Positions 27,064 through 35,128 of a stretch of 64,000 nt of DNA are shown here, one piece after another. The translations under genes were made by a program, and so were the position numbers. Position 1 is the stretch's first letter, and every line of letters starts with the position of its first letter. The DNA is taken from assembly GCF_004795105.1 (NCBI RefSeq), contig NZ_SSBL01000007.1, positions 62,001-126,000 of the forward strand, in the 5' to 3' direction. This stretch comes from Streptomyces sp. A0642 (GTDB lineage Bacteria; Actinomycetota; Actinomycetes; Streptomycetales; Streptomycetaceae). The notes beneath the pieces were generated by a model that made no database searches, was not told the DNA's origin, and saw only the letters and a program-made list of their open reading frames with translations.

Positions 27064-27763
27064 ACCACTTGCCGAGGAACGCCACGAGGAACAGTGCGTG
27101 CACGACGGCGAGCACGGCGTATCCCGTCCGGAACGCCGTCTCGTCGCCGAGCAGCAGGAACACCAGGCAGAACACCCCGTAGTCGGCCGGCAGCAGGGCC
27201 ACCGCCCGCAGCCGGGACACCGGCCCGGCCGGAGCGCCGGCCGCCGGCTGGGAACGGGCGGCCGCCTTCCCCAGCTGCTCCCGGAGCAGTCCGGCGCAGA
27301 AGGTGAGCACCGCGACGAACAGGAAGCCGAGCGGCAGGAGCAGCCAGCCGTCGGAGCCGAGAGCGAAGTAGCGGTGGAACGCGATCAGTACGACGCTGTG
27401 GACCAGGATCATCTTCGCGCAGTCGACGACGTGGTCGAGCCATTCGCCGTCCGGGCCGCCACCGCCGGTCAGCCGGGCGAGCTGCCCGTCGGCGGAGTCG
27501 AGGGCGAAGCCCACGGCGAGCCCCAGGTAGACCAGGACCGCCGGCCCCCAGCCGGGGCGGACGAGAGCCACCGAGGCCAGGGCGGCGAACGTGAACGCCG
27601 CGCTCACCAGCGTGACCTGATTGGGCGTCATTCCCAGGCGGTACGCGGCGGCCGCGAAGATCCGGCCGGCCGGCCGGTTCACGTACCGCGAGTAGAGCGA
27701 CACCCCCTTGGCCGACTTCTGCGCCCCGCGCAGCTCACGCAGCACCGCAACCGTGCTTTCCAT
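27032..27763 (-). CDS. CDP-alcohol phosphatidyltransferase family protein
   Basis: A 243-residue membrane enzyme from ATG 27763, which has GGGGGG upstream; the longer reading to 27817 is poorly supported. The complete family signature is present at about 89-114 (DSADGQLAR ... DGEWLDHVVD), giving the four metal-binding aspartates Asp89, Asp92, Asp110 and Asp114. Around it lie about six transmembrane helices. Such enzymes move an alcohol phosphate from a CDP donor to an acceptor alcohol. The signature identifies the fold but not the substrate. It could be a phospholipid synthase, or it could use the product of the overlapping cytidylyltransferase to decorate the surface polymer. Confidence 0.88.
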   Translation of the reverse strand: MESTVAVLRELRGAQKSAKGVSLYSRYVNRPAGRIFAAAAYRLGMTPNQVTLVSAAFTFAALASVALVRPGWGPAVLVYLGLAVGFALDSADGQLARLTGGGGPDGEWLDHVVDCAKMILVHSVVLIAFHRYFALGSDGWLLLPLGFLFVAVLTFCAGLLREQLGKAAARSQPAAGAPAGPVSRLRAVALLPADYGVFCLVFLLLGDETAFRTGYAVLAVVHALFLVAFLGKWFRELRALRAG

Positions 27764-27939
27764 ACGCCCCCCAGCGTGTCGCCGTTCCCACAGCTCCGGC
27801 GGCGTCTCGGACCGCACCGCCGGAGCCGCATCATGGCACGCCCGTCCCCCCGTGGGGGCGGGATCACCACGACCCGGACCGGTCCGGTCGCGGGGCGGCC
27901 CGCCGACGGCCCCGCCGGGCGGCGGCGGCCGGACGTGAG

Positions 27940-27958
27940 ACGGCCCGCGGCGGGCCGT
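27940..27958 (-). terminator. Hairpin just after the RNase HI gene
   Basis: ACGGCCCG (27940-27947) and CGGGCCGT (27951-27958) form an 8-bp stem with a 3-nt loop, directly beyond the stop codon of the minus-strand RNase HI gene. The rest of 27764-27939 is GC-rich, with no other feature seen. Confidence 0.45.
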
Positions 27959-27959
27959 G

Positions 27960-28661
27960 TCAGGCGGTGGCGGTCCGGCACTCCGGGTGGCCCCAGCCCT
28001 GGTCGTTCTTGGCGATCATGTCCTTGGCCGCGTAGGGCCTGCCGCACTGGCACCGGCCGGCGAACTTGGCACGGATGGTCGCCCCGCCGGAACGGGGCGC
28101 GCTGCCCGCCTTCTTCGCCGCTCCCCCGGTCCGCCGCCCCTCGGTGGCGCGGGAGGGGGCGGGAACGGGCAGGTCGGCGGAGCCCTGAGAGGTGCCGGCC
28201 GCCCGCTGGGCCACGGCCGCCTCGCTGGCGGCCTGGTCGGCCAGCGCGTTCAGCGGGTCGCCGTCCACCTGGTGGGCCGGCACGTAGACGAAGTCCACGG
28301 CCCGTCCGGTCAGCAGGGAGTCGATGCGGGCCACCAGGTCGCGGTTGGCGACGGGCTTGCCGGCCGAGGTCTTCCAGCCGTTGCGCTTCCAGCCCGGCAG
28401 CCACTTGGTCACGGCGTTCATGGCGTACTGCGAGTCCATGCGGACCTCCAGCGCCACGGCCGGGTCGAGCGACTCCAGGAGTTCCTGCAGGGCCGTGAGC
28501 TCGGCGACGTTGTTGGTGGCGGTGCCCAGGGGCCCGGCCTCCCACCGCAGCGGCCTGCCGTCCGCGTCGGCCACCACATAGGCCCAGGCGGCCGGCCCCG
28601 GATTACCCTTCGACGCCCCGTCACACGCGGCGATCATGCGCTCGTTCATGCCCTCGATCAT
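27960..28661 (-). CDS. rnhA: Ribonuclease HI with C-terminal Cys-rich extension
   Basis: A 233-residue protein. Residues 9-150 are a type 1 RNase H domain that cleaves the RNA of RNA-DNA hybrids. The catalytic acidic set is in ACDGASKGNPG, NVAELTALQELLE, RMDSQYAM and NALADQAA. A low-complexity Ala/Ser/Gly/Pro linker follows. The last 35 residues contain a possible zinc-binding knuckle (GRCQCGRPYAAKDM, WGHPEC). ATG 28661 is taken as the longest start; ATG 28649 or 28637 would also leave the whole domain intact and cannot be excluded, because none has a good ribosome-binding site. Confidence 0.9.
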   Translation of the reverse strand: MIEGMNERMIAACDGASKGNPGPAAWAYVVADADGRPLRWEAGPLGTATNNVAELTALQELLESLDPAVALEVRMDSQYAMNAVTKWLPGWKRNGWKTSAGKPVANRDLVARIDSLLTGRAVDFVYVPAHQVDGDPLNALADQAASEAAVAQRAAGTSQGSADLPVPAPSRATEGRRTGGAAKKAGSAPRSGGATIRAKFAGRCQCGRPYAAKDMIAKNDQGWGHPECRTATA

Positions 28662-28842
28662 GCCAGCGTCGGGACGCCCGGATCACCCCGGTCACGGACC
28701 GGGGCCCCGAACCGGCGCGGTCCGGCCCCCGCACGCCCTCCACCTGGCGCTCTCACCGTACGTAGCGGTTCGGAATGCGATGCCCACGCTGCGCTGCTTC
28801 CCTGAGGGGGCCCGCTCTTCCCCACCGTCCGAAGGAGCGACG

Positions 28843-29025
28843 ATGAGCGTTGCAGGAGAAACCGGCCGAGCCCAGCAGATGCGCGAGAAGGCCAGGCACA
28901 TGACCGAGGCCGCCGAGCGCACCAGCGACCCGGAGCAGCGTCGCCGGCTCGAGGAGAAGGCCCGGAAGCTGCGGGAGCAGAGCGAGCAGCAGGCCGGCCG
29001 GGACGACAGCGGCCTGCCCCTGTAG
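28843..29025 (+). CDS. DUF6381 small helical protein
   Basis: A 60-residue, highly charged protein from ATG 28843 behind GAAGGAG. It reads as one long amphipathic helix or coiled coil (AQQMREKARHMTEAAERTSDPEQRRRLEEKARKLREQSEQQ). It matches the small DUF6381 proteins common in Streptomyces, whose function is unknown. A strong terminator follows 24 nt after the stop, so it is a single-gene unit and probably well expressed. Confidence 0.75.
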   Translation: MSVAGETGRAQQMREKARHMTEAAERTSDPEQRRRLEEKARKLREQSEQQAGRDDSGLPL

Positions 29026-29049
29026 CCACCGCGCGCACGCGCGAACGAC

Positions 29050-29081
29050 GGCTGCCACCCTTCCATGAGGGGGTGGCAGCC
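29050..29081 (+). terminator. Rho-independent-type terminator after DUF6381 gene
   Basis: A perfect 11-bp stem, GGCTGCCACCC (29050-29060) with GGGTGGCAGCC (29071-29081), and a 10-nt loop, followed by TTCGG. It lies 24 nt downstream of the DUF6381 stop. Confidence 0.8.
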
Positions 29082-29193
29082 TTCGGCGTGTGCGGGGCGC
29101 CGGCGGGCGCCGAGGGGACCTTGATCACCGGTGCCTACGATGGAGCCCCGCCGAGGACGCCGTCTCCTCGCCGCACGGAAGCGAGGAACCCGC

Positions 29194-29928
29194 ATGAGCC
29201 GTCAGCCGGTCACCGTGGTCACCGGAGGCAGCCGGGGCATCGGCGCCGCGGTCTGTACGCGCCTGGCCGCCGACGGCCATCACATCGCCCTGGGCTACCG
29301 CTCCGACGCCGCAGCGGCCGAGGCGGTAGCCGCGGCCGTGCGGGAGACGGGCCGGCGCTGCGTCGCGGTGCGGGTGGACACGACCGAGGAGGCCGGGGTG
29401 GACCGGCTCTTCGAGACGGCGGCGGCGGAACTCGGACCGGTCACCGGCCTGGTCAACAACGCCGGGGTCAGCGGCCCGCTGGGCCCGCTCGCCGATGCCG
29501 ACGCCGAAGGGCTCCGGCGCGCCCTGGACGTCAACGTCGTCGGCTATCTGCTCTGTGCGCGGCGCGCGGTGCGCGACATGGCCGGGTCGGGCGGCGGGGC
29601 CATCGTGAACATGTCGTCGGCCGCGGCCACGCTCGGAAGCCCGGGCGAGTACGTCCACTACGCCGCGGCCAAGGCAGCCGTGGACGCGATGACCATCGGC
29701 CTCTCCAAGGAGGTCGCGGCGGCCGGCATCCGTGTCAACGCCGTCGCTCCCGGCATCATCCGGACGGGCTTCCACGCGGATCCGGAACGCCCCGACAAGG
29801 CAGCCTCCGCGATCCCGCTGGGCCGGCCGGGGCAGCCCGAGGAGATCGCGGGCGCGGTCGCCTGGCTCCTCTCGGACGACGCCTCGTACGCCACCGGCGC
29901 GATCCTCCGGGTGGCGGGCGGCCGCTGA
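29194..29928 (+). CDS. SDR family oxidoreductase (FabG-like)
   Basis: A 244-residue short-chain dehydrogenase from ATG 29194 behind GCGAGGAA; a longer reading from 29131 is not needed. TGGSRGIGAAV is the NADP-binding motif, NNAGVSG the structural motif, VNMSSAAATLG carries the catalytic serine, and VHYAAAKAAVD carries Tyr-x3-Lys. The C-terminal VNAVAPGIIRTGFH is typical of 3-oxoacyl-ACP reductase-like and glucose dehydrogenase-like members. Substrate unknown. It stands between a terminator and the HAD gene, with no clear pathway partner. Confidence 0.88.
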   Translation: MSRQPVTVVTGGSRGIGAAVCTRLAADGHHIALGYRSDAAAAEAVAAAVRETGRRCVAVRVDTTEEAGVDRLFETAAAELGPVTGLVNNAGVSGPLGPLADADAEGLRRALDVNVVGYLLCARRAVRDMAGSGGGAIVNMSSAAATLGSPGEYVHYAAAKAAVDAMTIGLSKEVAAAGIRVNAVAPGIIRTGFHADPERPDKAASAIPLGRPGQPEEIAGAVAWLLSDDASYATGAILRVAGGR

Positions 29929-29997
29929 CATCCGGCCGCGGTGCGGTGCGGTGCCCGGCGGGCCCGGGGCGAGGACGACGGGCTGTAGCGTGCAGCG

Positions 29998-30519
29998 GTG
30001 ACCGGTCCCGGCGGGCTTCCGCTTCTCTTCCTCGATGTCGACGGCCCCCTCATCCCGTTCGGCCCGCGCGCCGGCGGGCACCCCGTCCACCCCGGAGGGC
30101 GGCACCCGTCGGCGGCGGCCGGAGGCAATCCGCTGCTCGACCGGATCGACCCGGCGCTCGGGCCCCGGCTCGCCGCGCTCGCGTGCGAGCCGGTCTGGGC
30201 GACGACATGGGGGGAAGAGGCGAACGCGGTCGTCGCGCCGCGACTCGGACTGCCCCACCTGCCGGTGGTCGCCTGGCCCGCGCCTTCCGAGCAGGAAGAG
30301 CGGGACGCACGGGCGGGTCTGCACTGGAAGACGCGCACGCTCGCCGGCTGGGCGGCGGGGCGCGCCTTCGCCTGGGTGGACGACGAGATCACCGAGCGGG
30401 ACCGGCGCTGGGTGGCGGCCCACCATGCGGCGCCGGCGCTTCTCCACCGCGTCGATCCGTCGCTCGGCCTGACCGACGCCGGCCTGCGGCTGCTCGATGT
30501 CTGGCTGCGCACGGCCTGA
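29998..30519 (+). CDS. HAD-like domain protein
   Basis: A 173-residue protein from GTG 29998. FLDVDGPLIPFG is a haloacid-dehalogenase motif I (DxDG), and FAWVDDEI near residue 123 is an acidic motif IV. The lysine in LHWKTRTLAGW could be motif III. Small HAD proteins of this kind are annotated widely in Streptomyces without known substrates; phosphatase activity is the default expectation. The ribosome-binding site is weak. It is 69 nt after the SDR gene and convergent with the UbiA gene. Confidence 0.75.
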   Translation: MTGPGGLPLLFLDVDGPLIPFGPRAGGHPVHPGGRHPSAAAGGNPLLDRIDPALGPRLAALACEPVWATTWGEEANAVVAPRLGLPHLPVVAWPAPSEQEERDARAGLHWKTRTLAGWAAGRAFAWVDDEITERDRRWVAAHHAAPALLHRVDPSLGLTDAGLRLLDVWLRTA

Positions 30520-30535
30520 GCGCTCCCCGCCCGGC

Positions 30536-31405
30536 TCACCCCGGTGCCGTGCCGCGTGCCAGCAGGAGTGCCACGTCCGCCGCCGCGACGGCGGCCGCCG
30601 CGGCGAGGGGCGCCTTGCGCCAGGCGCGGGCGAGCAGGAGTCCCGCGAGGGCGGCCGGCGCCGCGACGGCGAGTGCCGCCGCGCCCCAGGGCCCGGGCGG
30701 TCCCGCCGGGCCGAGCGCGAGGACCACGGAGGCGGCGACGAGGGGCAAGGGAAGCAGGAGGCCCGTGGTGACGGGGCCCAGGCGTTGCGGGAGCCCCCTG
30801 ACGCCGTGGCGCAGATCGTCCTCGATGTCGGGCAGGACATCGCCGAGGTGGGCGGCCAGGCCCAGCAGCGCTCCGGCGGTCACCGTCCACCAGGCCGGCC
30901 CGGGGCGGCCGGGCAGGGTCAGCGCGGCCACGGCGGGCAGGGTGCCGAACCCGATGACGTACGGAAGCCAGGACAGCATGGTGGCCTTCAGCCTCAGGTT
31001 GTACGCCCAGGCGGCCGCCACGGCCGTCAGATGCAGCGCGCCCGCGAGCGGGCCGCAGGCCAGGGAGAGCGGAACGCAGAACAGGGCTGCGGCGAACGCC
31101 GCCGCCCAGACCGTCCCGCGGCTCACCGAACCGTCGGCCACGGGTTTGCCGGGGCGTCCGTCGGCCGCGTCCCGCCCGGCGTCGAAGGCGTCGTTGCACC
31201 AGCCGACGGACAGCTGACCGGTCAGCACGGCCGCGACGAGGAGGGCGCAGCCCCCGCGGTCGAGGCCGGCGCCCGCCCCGAGGCCGCCCGCGATCGCGGT
31301 CACCGCGGCCACCGGCCCCGGGTGGCAGGAGCGGGCCAGGGCCGTCGCGCGGCGGAGCGGCCACGCGGTGGGGGTGCAGGCGCGCGACGGATCCGGGGTG
31401 CCCAT
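30536..31405 (-). CDS. UbiA family prenyltransferase
   Basis: A 289-residue integral membrane protein from ATG 31405; upstream reading to 31681 runs into the divergent PKS gene. The first aspartate motif is NDAFDAGRD (Asn71 to Asp79), followed by GRPGKPVADG. The second acidic motif is DVLPDIEDD. About eight hydrophobic helices are visible. UbiA enzymes transfer isoprenyl chains to aromatic or other acceptors. It is divergent from a type III PKS operon across 118 bp, so prenylation of a phenolic lipid or quinone is an attractive hypothesis. A general role in menaquinone-like metabolism is the alternative. Confidence 0.88.
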   Translation of the reverse strand: MGTPDPSRACTPTAWPLRRATALARSCHPGPVAAVTAIAGGLGAGAGLDRGGCALLVAAVLTGQLSVGWCNDAFDAGRDAADGRPGKPVADGSVSRGTVWAAAFAAALFCVPLSLACGPLAGALHLTAVAAAWAYNLRLKATMLSWLPYVIGFGTLPAVAALTLPGRPGPAWWTVTAGALLGLAAHLGDVLPDIEDDLRHGVRGLPQRLGPVTTGLLLPLPLVAASVVLALGPAGPPGPWGAAALAVAAPAALAGLLLARAWRKAPLAAAAAVAAADVALLLARGTAPG

Positions 31406-31523
31406 CACGTGATCGTAGAGACTCCGGACTCCGCGGACCTGACAGCCGCACGGGTTGTTTGCGGTGTTTTGTCCCTTGCGCGGGGCAGGGATGGGCCATG
31501 ACGCCTGAGAAGCAGGGTCCGGG

Positions 31524-32579
31524 ATGACCCGGATCGCAGCCGTGCACGGCACCCTGGCCCCGTACCGGCACACCCAGCGTGAGATCACCGACATGGTGGC
31601 CCGCACCTGCCTGCCGCCGGGGGCCGACCGGCGGGTCCTGGACCGGTTGCACGAGAACGCCCGGGTGCGCACCCGCAGCATGGTGCTGCCGCTGGAGCGC
31701 TACCGCGAACTGGGCGGATTCGGGGACGCCAACGACGTGTTCATCGAGGCGGCCGTGGACCTGGGCGCCGAGGCGCTGCGCGGTGCGCTGCGGACGGCGG
31801 GGCTGCGGCCCGCCGACGTGGACCTGCTGATGTTCACCTCGGTCACCGGCGTGGCCGCGCCGTCGGTGGACGCCCGCCTCGTGGGGCGCCTCGGCCTGCG
31901 CCCGGATGTGAAGCGGCTGCCGGTCTTCGGGCTCGGCTGCGTCGCCGGGGCGGCGGGCATCGCCCGCCTCCACGACTACCTGCTCGGCCGGCCCGACGAC
32001 GTGGCGGTGCTGCTCTCGGTGGAGCTGTGTTCCCTCACCTTCCAGCGCGGCGACGCGTCGCCCGCCAATCTGGTGGCCACCGCCCTGTTCGGGGACGGCG
32101 CCGCCGCCGTGGTGGCGCTCGGCGCGGGCCGGGCTTCGCGGACGGGGCCCGAGGTCATCGCCACGCGCAGCCGCATGTACCCCGACACCGGGCACGTCAT
32201 GGGCTGGGACATCGGCGACTCGGGCTTCAAGGTGGTGCTCGATCCGGGCGTCCCCGACGTCGTGCGCCGCCATCTGGCGGACGACGTGGGCGACTTCCTC
32301 GCGGAACACGGGCTCAAGCCGAAGGACGTGGCCCACTGGGTGTGCCACCCGGGCGGGCCCAAGGTCCTGGAGGCCGTCTCCGATGTCCTCTCGCTCCCCG
32401 ACGGGGCGCTGGACGTCACCTGGCGTTCGCTGGCCGCCGTGGGGAACCTCTCCTCGTCCTCGGTCCTCCACGTCCTGCGGGACACCCTGGAGCAGCGCCG
32501 GCCCGAGCGGGGTTCTCCCGGGCTGCTGATGGCCATGGGCCCGGGTTTCTGCTGCGAACTGGTGCTGCTGCGCTGGTAG
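31524..32579 (+). CDS. srsA: Type III polyketide synthase (alkylresorcinol synthase-like)
   Basis: A 351-residue chalcone-synthase fold enzyme. The catalytic triad is Cys139 in [11 protein letters not shown], His275 in WVCHPGGPK and Asn308 in GNLSSSSV. The end [13 protein letters not shown] matches the GPG loop family. It is the first gene of a three-gene run with an ICMT-type methyltransferase and an FAD hydroxylase, the same content and order as the Streptomyces griseus srsABC operon for methylated phenolic lipids. It probably extends a fatty acyl starter with malonyl units to an alkylresorcinol. The starter and the exact product cannot be read. The ribosome-binding site (CAGGG) is modest. 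Confidence 0.85.
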   Translation: MTRIAAVHGTLAPYRHTQREITDMVARTCLPPGADRRVLDRLHENARVRTRSMVLPLERYRELGGFGDANDVFIEAAVDLGAEALRGALRTAGLRPADVDLLMFTSVTGVAAPSVDARLVGRLGLRPDVKRLPVFGLGCVAGAAGIARLHDYLLGRPDDVAVLLSVELCSLTFQRGDASPANLVATALFGDGAAAVVALGAGRASRTGPEVIATRSRMYPDTGHVMGWDIGDSGFKVVLDPGVPDVVRRHLADDVGDFLAEHGLKPKDVAHWVCHPGGPKVLEAVSDVLSLPDGALDVTWRSLAAVGNLSSSSVLHVLRDTLEQRRPERGSPGLLMAMGPGFCCELVLLRW

Positions 32580-32591
32580 GTCGGAGGACAC

Positions 32592-33113
32592 ATGATCTGG
32601 TACACGGCACTGGTGCTGGCCGTGGCGGGCGAGCGCCTCGCCGAACTCGCCGTCGCCCTGCGTCACACGCGCTGGGCGCTGGCCAGGGGCGGAACCGAGT
32701 CGGGCCGCGGACACTATCCGGCCATGGTCGCCCTGCACACCGCGCTGCTCGCGGGGTGTCTGGCGGAGGCCGCACTGGCGGACCGGCCGTTCCTGCCGGT
32801 GCTCGGCTGGAGCATGGTGGCCGTGGTGCTGGCCGCGCAGGGTCTGCGCTGGTGGTGCATCCGGACGCTCGGACACCGGTGGAACACCCGCGTCATCGTG
32901 GTCCCGGGCATGGCGCTGGTGACGGGCGGCCCGTACCGCCTGCTGCGCCACCCCAACTACGTCGCCGTCGCGGCGGAGGGGATCGCGCTCCCCCTGGTCC
33001 ACGGCGCATGGGTGACCGCGCTGCTCTTCACCGTGCTCAACGCGGCGCTCATGGCCGTACGGGTCAGGTGCGAGGAGGCGGCGCTCGCCTCCGCCGGGGG
33101 CGTGCCGGCGTGA
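32592..33113 (+). CDS. srsB: Isoprenylcysteine methyltransferase-like membrane methyltransferase
   Basis: A 173-residue membrane protein from ATG 32592 behind GGAGGA, 12 nt after the PKS gene. About four hydrophobic helices surround the ICMT-type SAM-binding segment HRWNTRVIVVPGMALVTGGPYRLLRHPNYVAV, in which RHPNY is diagnostic. In srsABC the equivalent protein methylates the resorcinol lipid hydroxyl. It overlaps the next gene start by GTGA. The name follows operon organisation; an independent methylation substrate is possible. Confidence 0.85.
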   Translation: MIWYTALVLAVAGERLAELAVALRHTRWALARGGTESGRGHYPAMVALHTALLAGCLAEAALADRPFLPVLGWSMVAVVLAAQGLRWWCIRTLGHRWNTRVIVVPGMALVTGGPYRLLRHPNYVAVAAEGIALPLVHGAWVTALLFTVLNAALMAVRVRCEEAALASAGGVPA

Positions 33114-34123
33114 TCGACCTCCTGATCGCGGGCGGTGGCCCCGCCGGCCTCGCGGCAGCGATCCGGGCGGCTTCGCTCGGCATGGAGGCCGTCGTCGTCG
33201 AGCCCCGTACGGCCCCCGTCGACAAGGCGTGCGGCGAGGGCATCATGCCCAGCGGGATGGCGGCGCTGCGCGCCCTCGGCGTCGAGCCGGCCGGCCATCC
33301 GCTGCGCGGGATCCGCTACGTGGAGGGCGCCAGGAGCGCGGCGGCGGTGTTCCGCGGCGCGGCCGGGCTCGGCGTGCGGCGGACGGCCCTGCACACCGCG
33401 TTGCACGCGCGGGCGGTGGAGCTCGGGGTCCGGATCGTGCCGGGCAAGGTCGCGAAGGTCCGGCAGGACCATGACCGGGTCGGGGCCTGCGGTCTCACCG
33501 CCCGGTGGCTGATCGCCGCCGACGGGCTGCACTCCCCCGTCCGTCGTGGGCTCGGCCTGGACGGGCCCGGTGGCGGGGCGCGCCGTTACGGGCTGCGCCG
33601 GCACTACCGCGTCGCCCCGTGGACGGAGTACGTGGAGGTGCACTGGTCGCGGCACGGCGAGGCGTACGTGACGCCGCTCGCGAACGGCCTGGTGGGCGTG
33701 GCCGTGCTCAGCGGGGAGCGTCGTGCGTACGAGAGCCAGCTGGCGGCCTTCCCCGGCCTGGCCGCCCTGCTCCTCGGCCGGGAGGCGGGCCCCGTCCGCG
33801 GCGCAGGTCCGCTGCGCCAACGCGCCCGGGCTCAGCGGGCGGGGCGGGTACTCCTGGCCGGTGACGCCGCGGGCTACGTGGACGCGCTGACCGGCGAGGG
33901 GGTCGCACTCGCCGTGGCGACGGCCGGTGCGGCGGTGGACTCGCTCGCCGCGGGCCGCCCCGAGGACTACCCGGCCAGCTGGGCCCGGCTGACCCGGCGT
34001 CACCGTCTGCTCACCGCAGCCCTGTTGTCGGTGGCCCGGCGCCCCGCCACCGCACGGATGATCGTTCCCGCAGCGCATCGCGCCCCCGCCCTGTTCGGTG
34101 CGGCGGTGCGCGCCCTGCAGTAG
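33110..34123 (+). CDS. srsC: FAD-dependent hydroxylase of the phenolic lipid operon
   Basis: A 337-residue flavoprotein from GTG 33110, overlapping the methyltransferase stop. DLLIAGGGPAGLAAAIRAASLGMEAVVVEP is the FAD Rossmann motif, LIAADGLHSPVRRGLGL the DG motif, and VLLAGDAAGYVDALTGEGVALAVATA the second FAD motif. The group includes geranylgeranyl reductase-like and aromatic hydroxylase-like enzymes. In S. griseus, SrsC hydroxylates the methylated resorcinol before quinone formation, which fits the operon here. Confidence 0.85.
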   Translation: MIDLLIAGGGPAGLAAAIRAASLGMEAVVVEPRTAPVDKACGEGIMPSGMAALRALGVEPAGHPLRGIRYVEGARSAAAVFRGAAGLGVRRTALHTALHARAVELGVRIVPGKVAKVRQDHDRVGACGLTARWLIAADGLHSPVRRGLGLDGPGGGARRYGLRRHYRVAPWTEYVEVHWSRHGEAYVTPLANGLVGVAVLSGERRAYESQLAAFPGLAALLLGREAGPVRGAGPLRQRARAQRAGRVLLAGDAAGYVDALTGEGVALAVATAGAAVDSLAAGRPEDYPASWARLTRRHRLLTAALLSVARRPATARMIVPAAHRAPALFGAAVRALQ

Positions 34124-34266
34124 GGCCGCCGTGGCGGATTCGCGCCGGTACGGGCCCCCGGTCCGGCGGGCGGCCGGTCCCACCCCAACATCACCTGACC
34201 AGCGGGAAGTTGCTGTGGCAGACTTCACTGCGGAGCGGTTTCACCTCATCTGCAACGGAGCACCCC

Positions 34267-35052
34267 ATGACGGCAGGGACGTCCCAGCCCCCGATAGACA
34301 CCAGCAGGCCGCAGTCGGCGCGCGTCTACGACGCGCTCCTCGGAGGCAAGGACAACTACCCTGTCGACCAGGCGGTCGCGGAACAGCTGCCCGCCGAGGC
34401 GAAGACCGGCGCCCGTCAGAACCGCGCGTTCATGAACCGCGCCACGGCATGGCTGGCCCGTGAGGGCCTCGACCAGTTCCTCGACATCGGCACCGGCATT
34501 CCGACCGCGCCGAACCTCCACCAGATCGCCCAGGAGATCAACCCGGCGTCGCGGGTGGTCTACTGCGACAACGACCCCATCGTCCTGCGGCACGCCGAGG
34601 CACTGCTGATCAGCCGGCCCGAGGGCGCCACCGACTACGTCCCGGCGGACGTGCGCGAACCGGACGTCATCATCGGGGCCGCCCGCAAGGTCCTGGACTT
34701 CCGGCGCCCCGTGGCCCTTTCGATGCTCGGGCTGCTGCACTTCCTGCCCGACGACGTGGATCCCGTCGGCATCGTCCGCACCCTGACAGCCGCCATGGCC
34801 CCGGGCAGCTATGTGGTGCTGTCCCAGGGCGCGTCCGACGTCAACCCGGAGCGGGGGCAGCAGGGGGCCGACGAGTACGACAAGGGCGGCATCCGGCTGG
34901 CGCTGCGCACCCGCGCCGAGTTCGCGCTGTTCCTCGACGGGCTCGACGTCGTCGAGCCCGGGCTGGTGACGGCCCCGGAGTGGTTCCGCGACTCGCCCGC
35001 GCCGGAGCCCGAGCACAGCGGACTGTACGTGGCCGTGGCCCGCGTACCGTAA
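34267..35052 (+). CDS. SAV2177-type SAM-dependent methyltransferase (DUF574)
   Basis: A 261-residue protein from ATG 34267 (CGGAG upstream); an earlier start at 34210 is unconserved. Family marks are SARVYDALLGGKDNYPVDQ, NRAFMNRAT, FLDIGTGIPTAPNLHQIAQ (SAM loop) and VYCDNDPIVLRHAEALL. This family is greatly expanded in Streptomyces and its substrates are unknown. The ORF begins 143 nt after the phenolic lipid operon, so it may be independent of it. No operon partner is clear. Confidence 0.9.
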   Translation: MTAGTSQPPIDTSRPQSARVYDALLGGKDNYPVDQAVAEQLPAEAKTGARQNRAFMNRATAWLAREGLDQFLDIGTGIPTAPNLHQIAQEINPASRVVYCDNDPIVLRHAEALLISRPEGATDYVPADVREPDVIIGAARKVLDFRRPVALSMLGLLHFLPDDVDPVGIVRTLTAAMAPGSYVVLSQGASDVNPERGQQGADEYDKGGIRLALRTRAEFALFLDGLDVVEPGLVTAPEWFRDSPAPEPEHSGLYVAVARVP

Positions 35053-35066
35053 GGAACACCCGCGTC

Positions 35067-35111
35067 CACGCACCCGTGAGAACAACGGCCGCACGTACCC
35101 GTGAGAACCAC
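35067..35111 (+). repeat. Two 20-bp direct repeats, 25-bp period
   Basis: The copies at 35067-35086 and 35092-35111 share CACG-ACCCGTGAGAAC-AC and differ at two positions. They fill the 76-bp gap between the two methyltransferase genes, 17 nt before the second start. They may be a local duplication or paired activator sites. Confidence 0.6.
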
Positions 35112-35128
35112 AGCAGAAGGGGTCCGCG

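Larger units (their letters stand above)
9090..27763. other. Exopolysaccharide biosynthesis locus with GDP-fucose pathway
   Basis: Fourteen genes on both strands encode chain initiation (phosphoglycosyl transferase), GDP-mannose dehydratase and GDP-fucose synthase, three glycosyltransferases, polymerase, flippase, chain-length protein, a cytidylyltransferase and a CDP-alcohol phosphotransferase, plus three exported proteins of unknown role. This is the full set for a Wzx/Wzy-type surface polymer. Fucose in the product is inferred from gmd and fcl; the structure is unknown. Confidence 0.8.
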
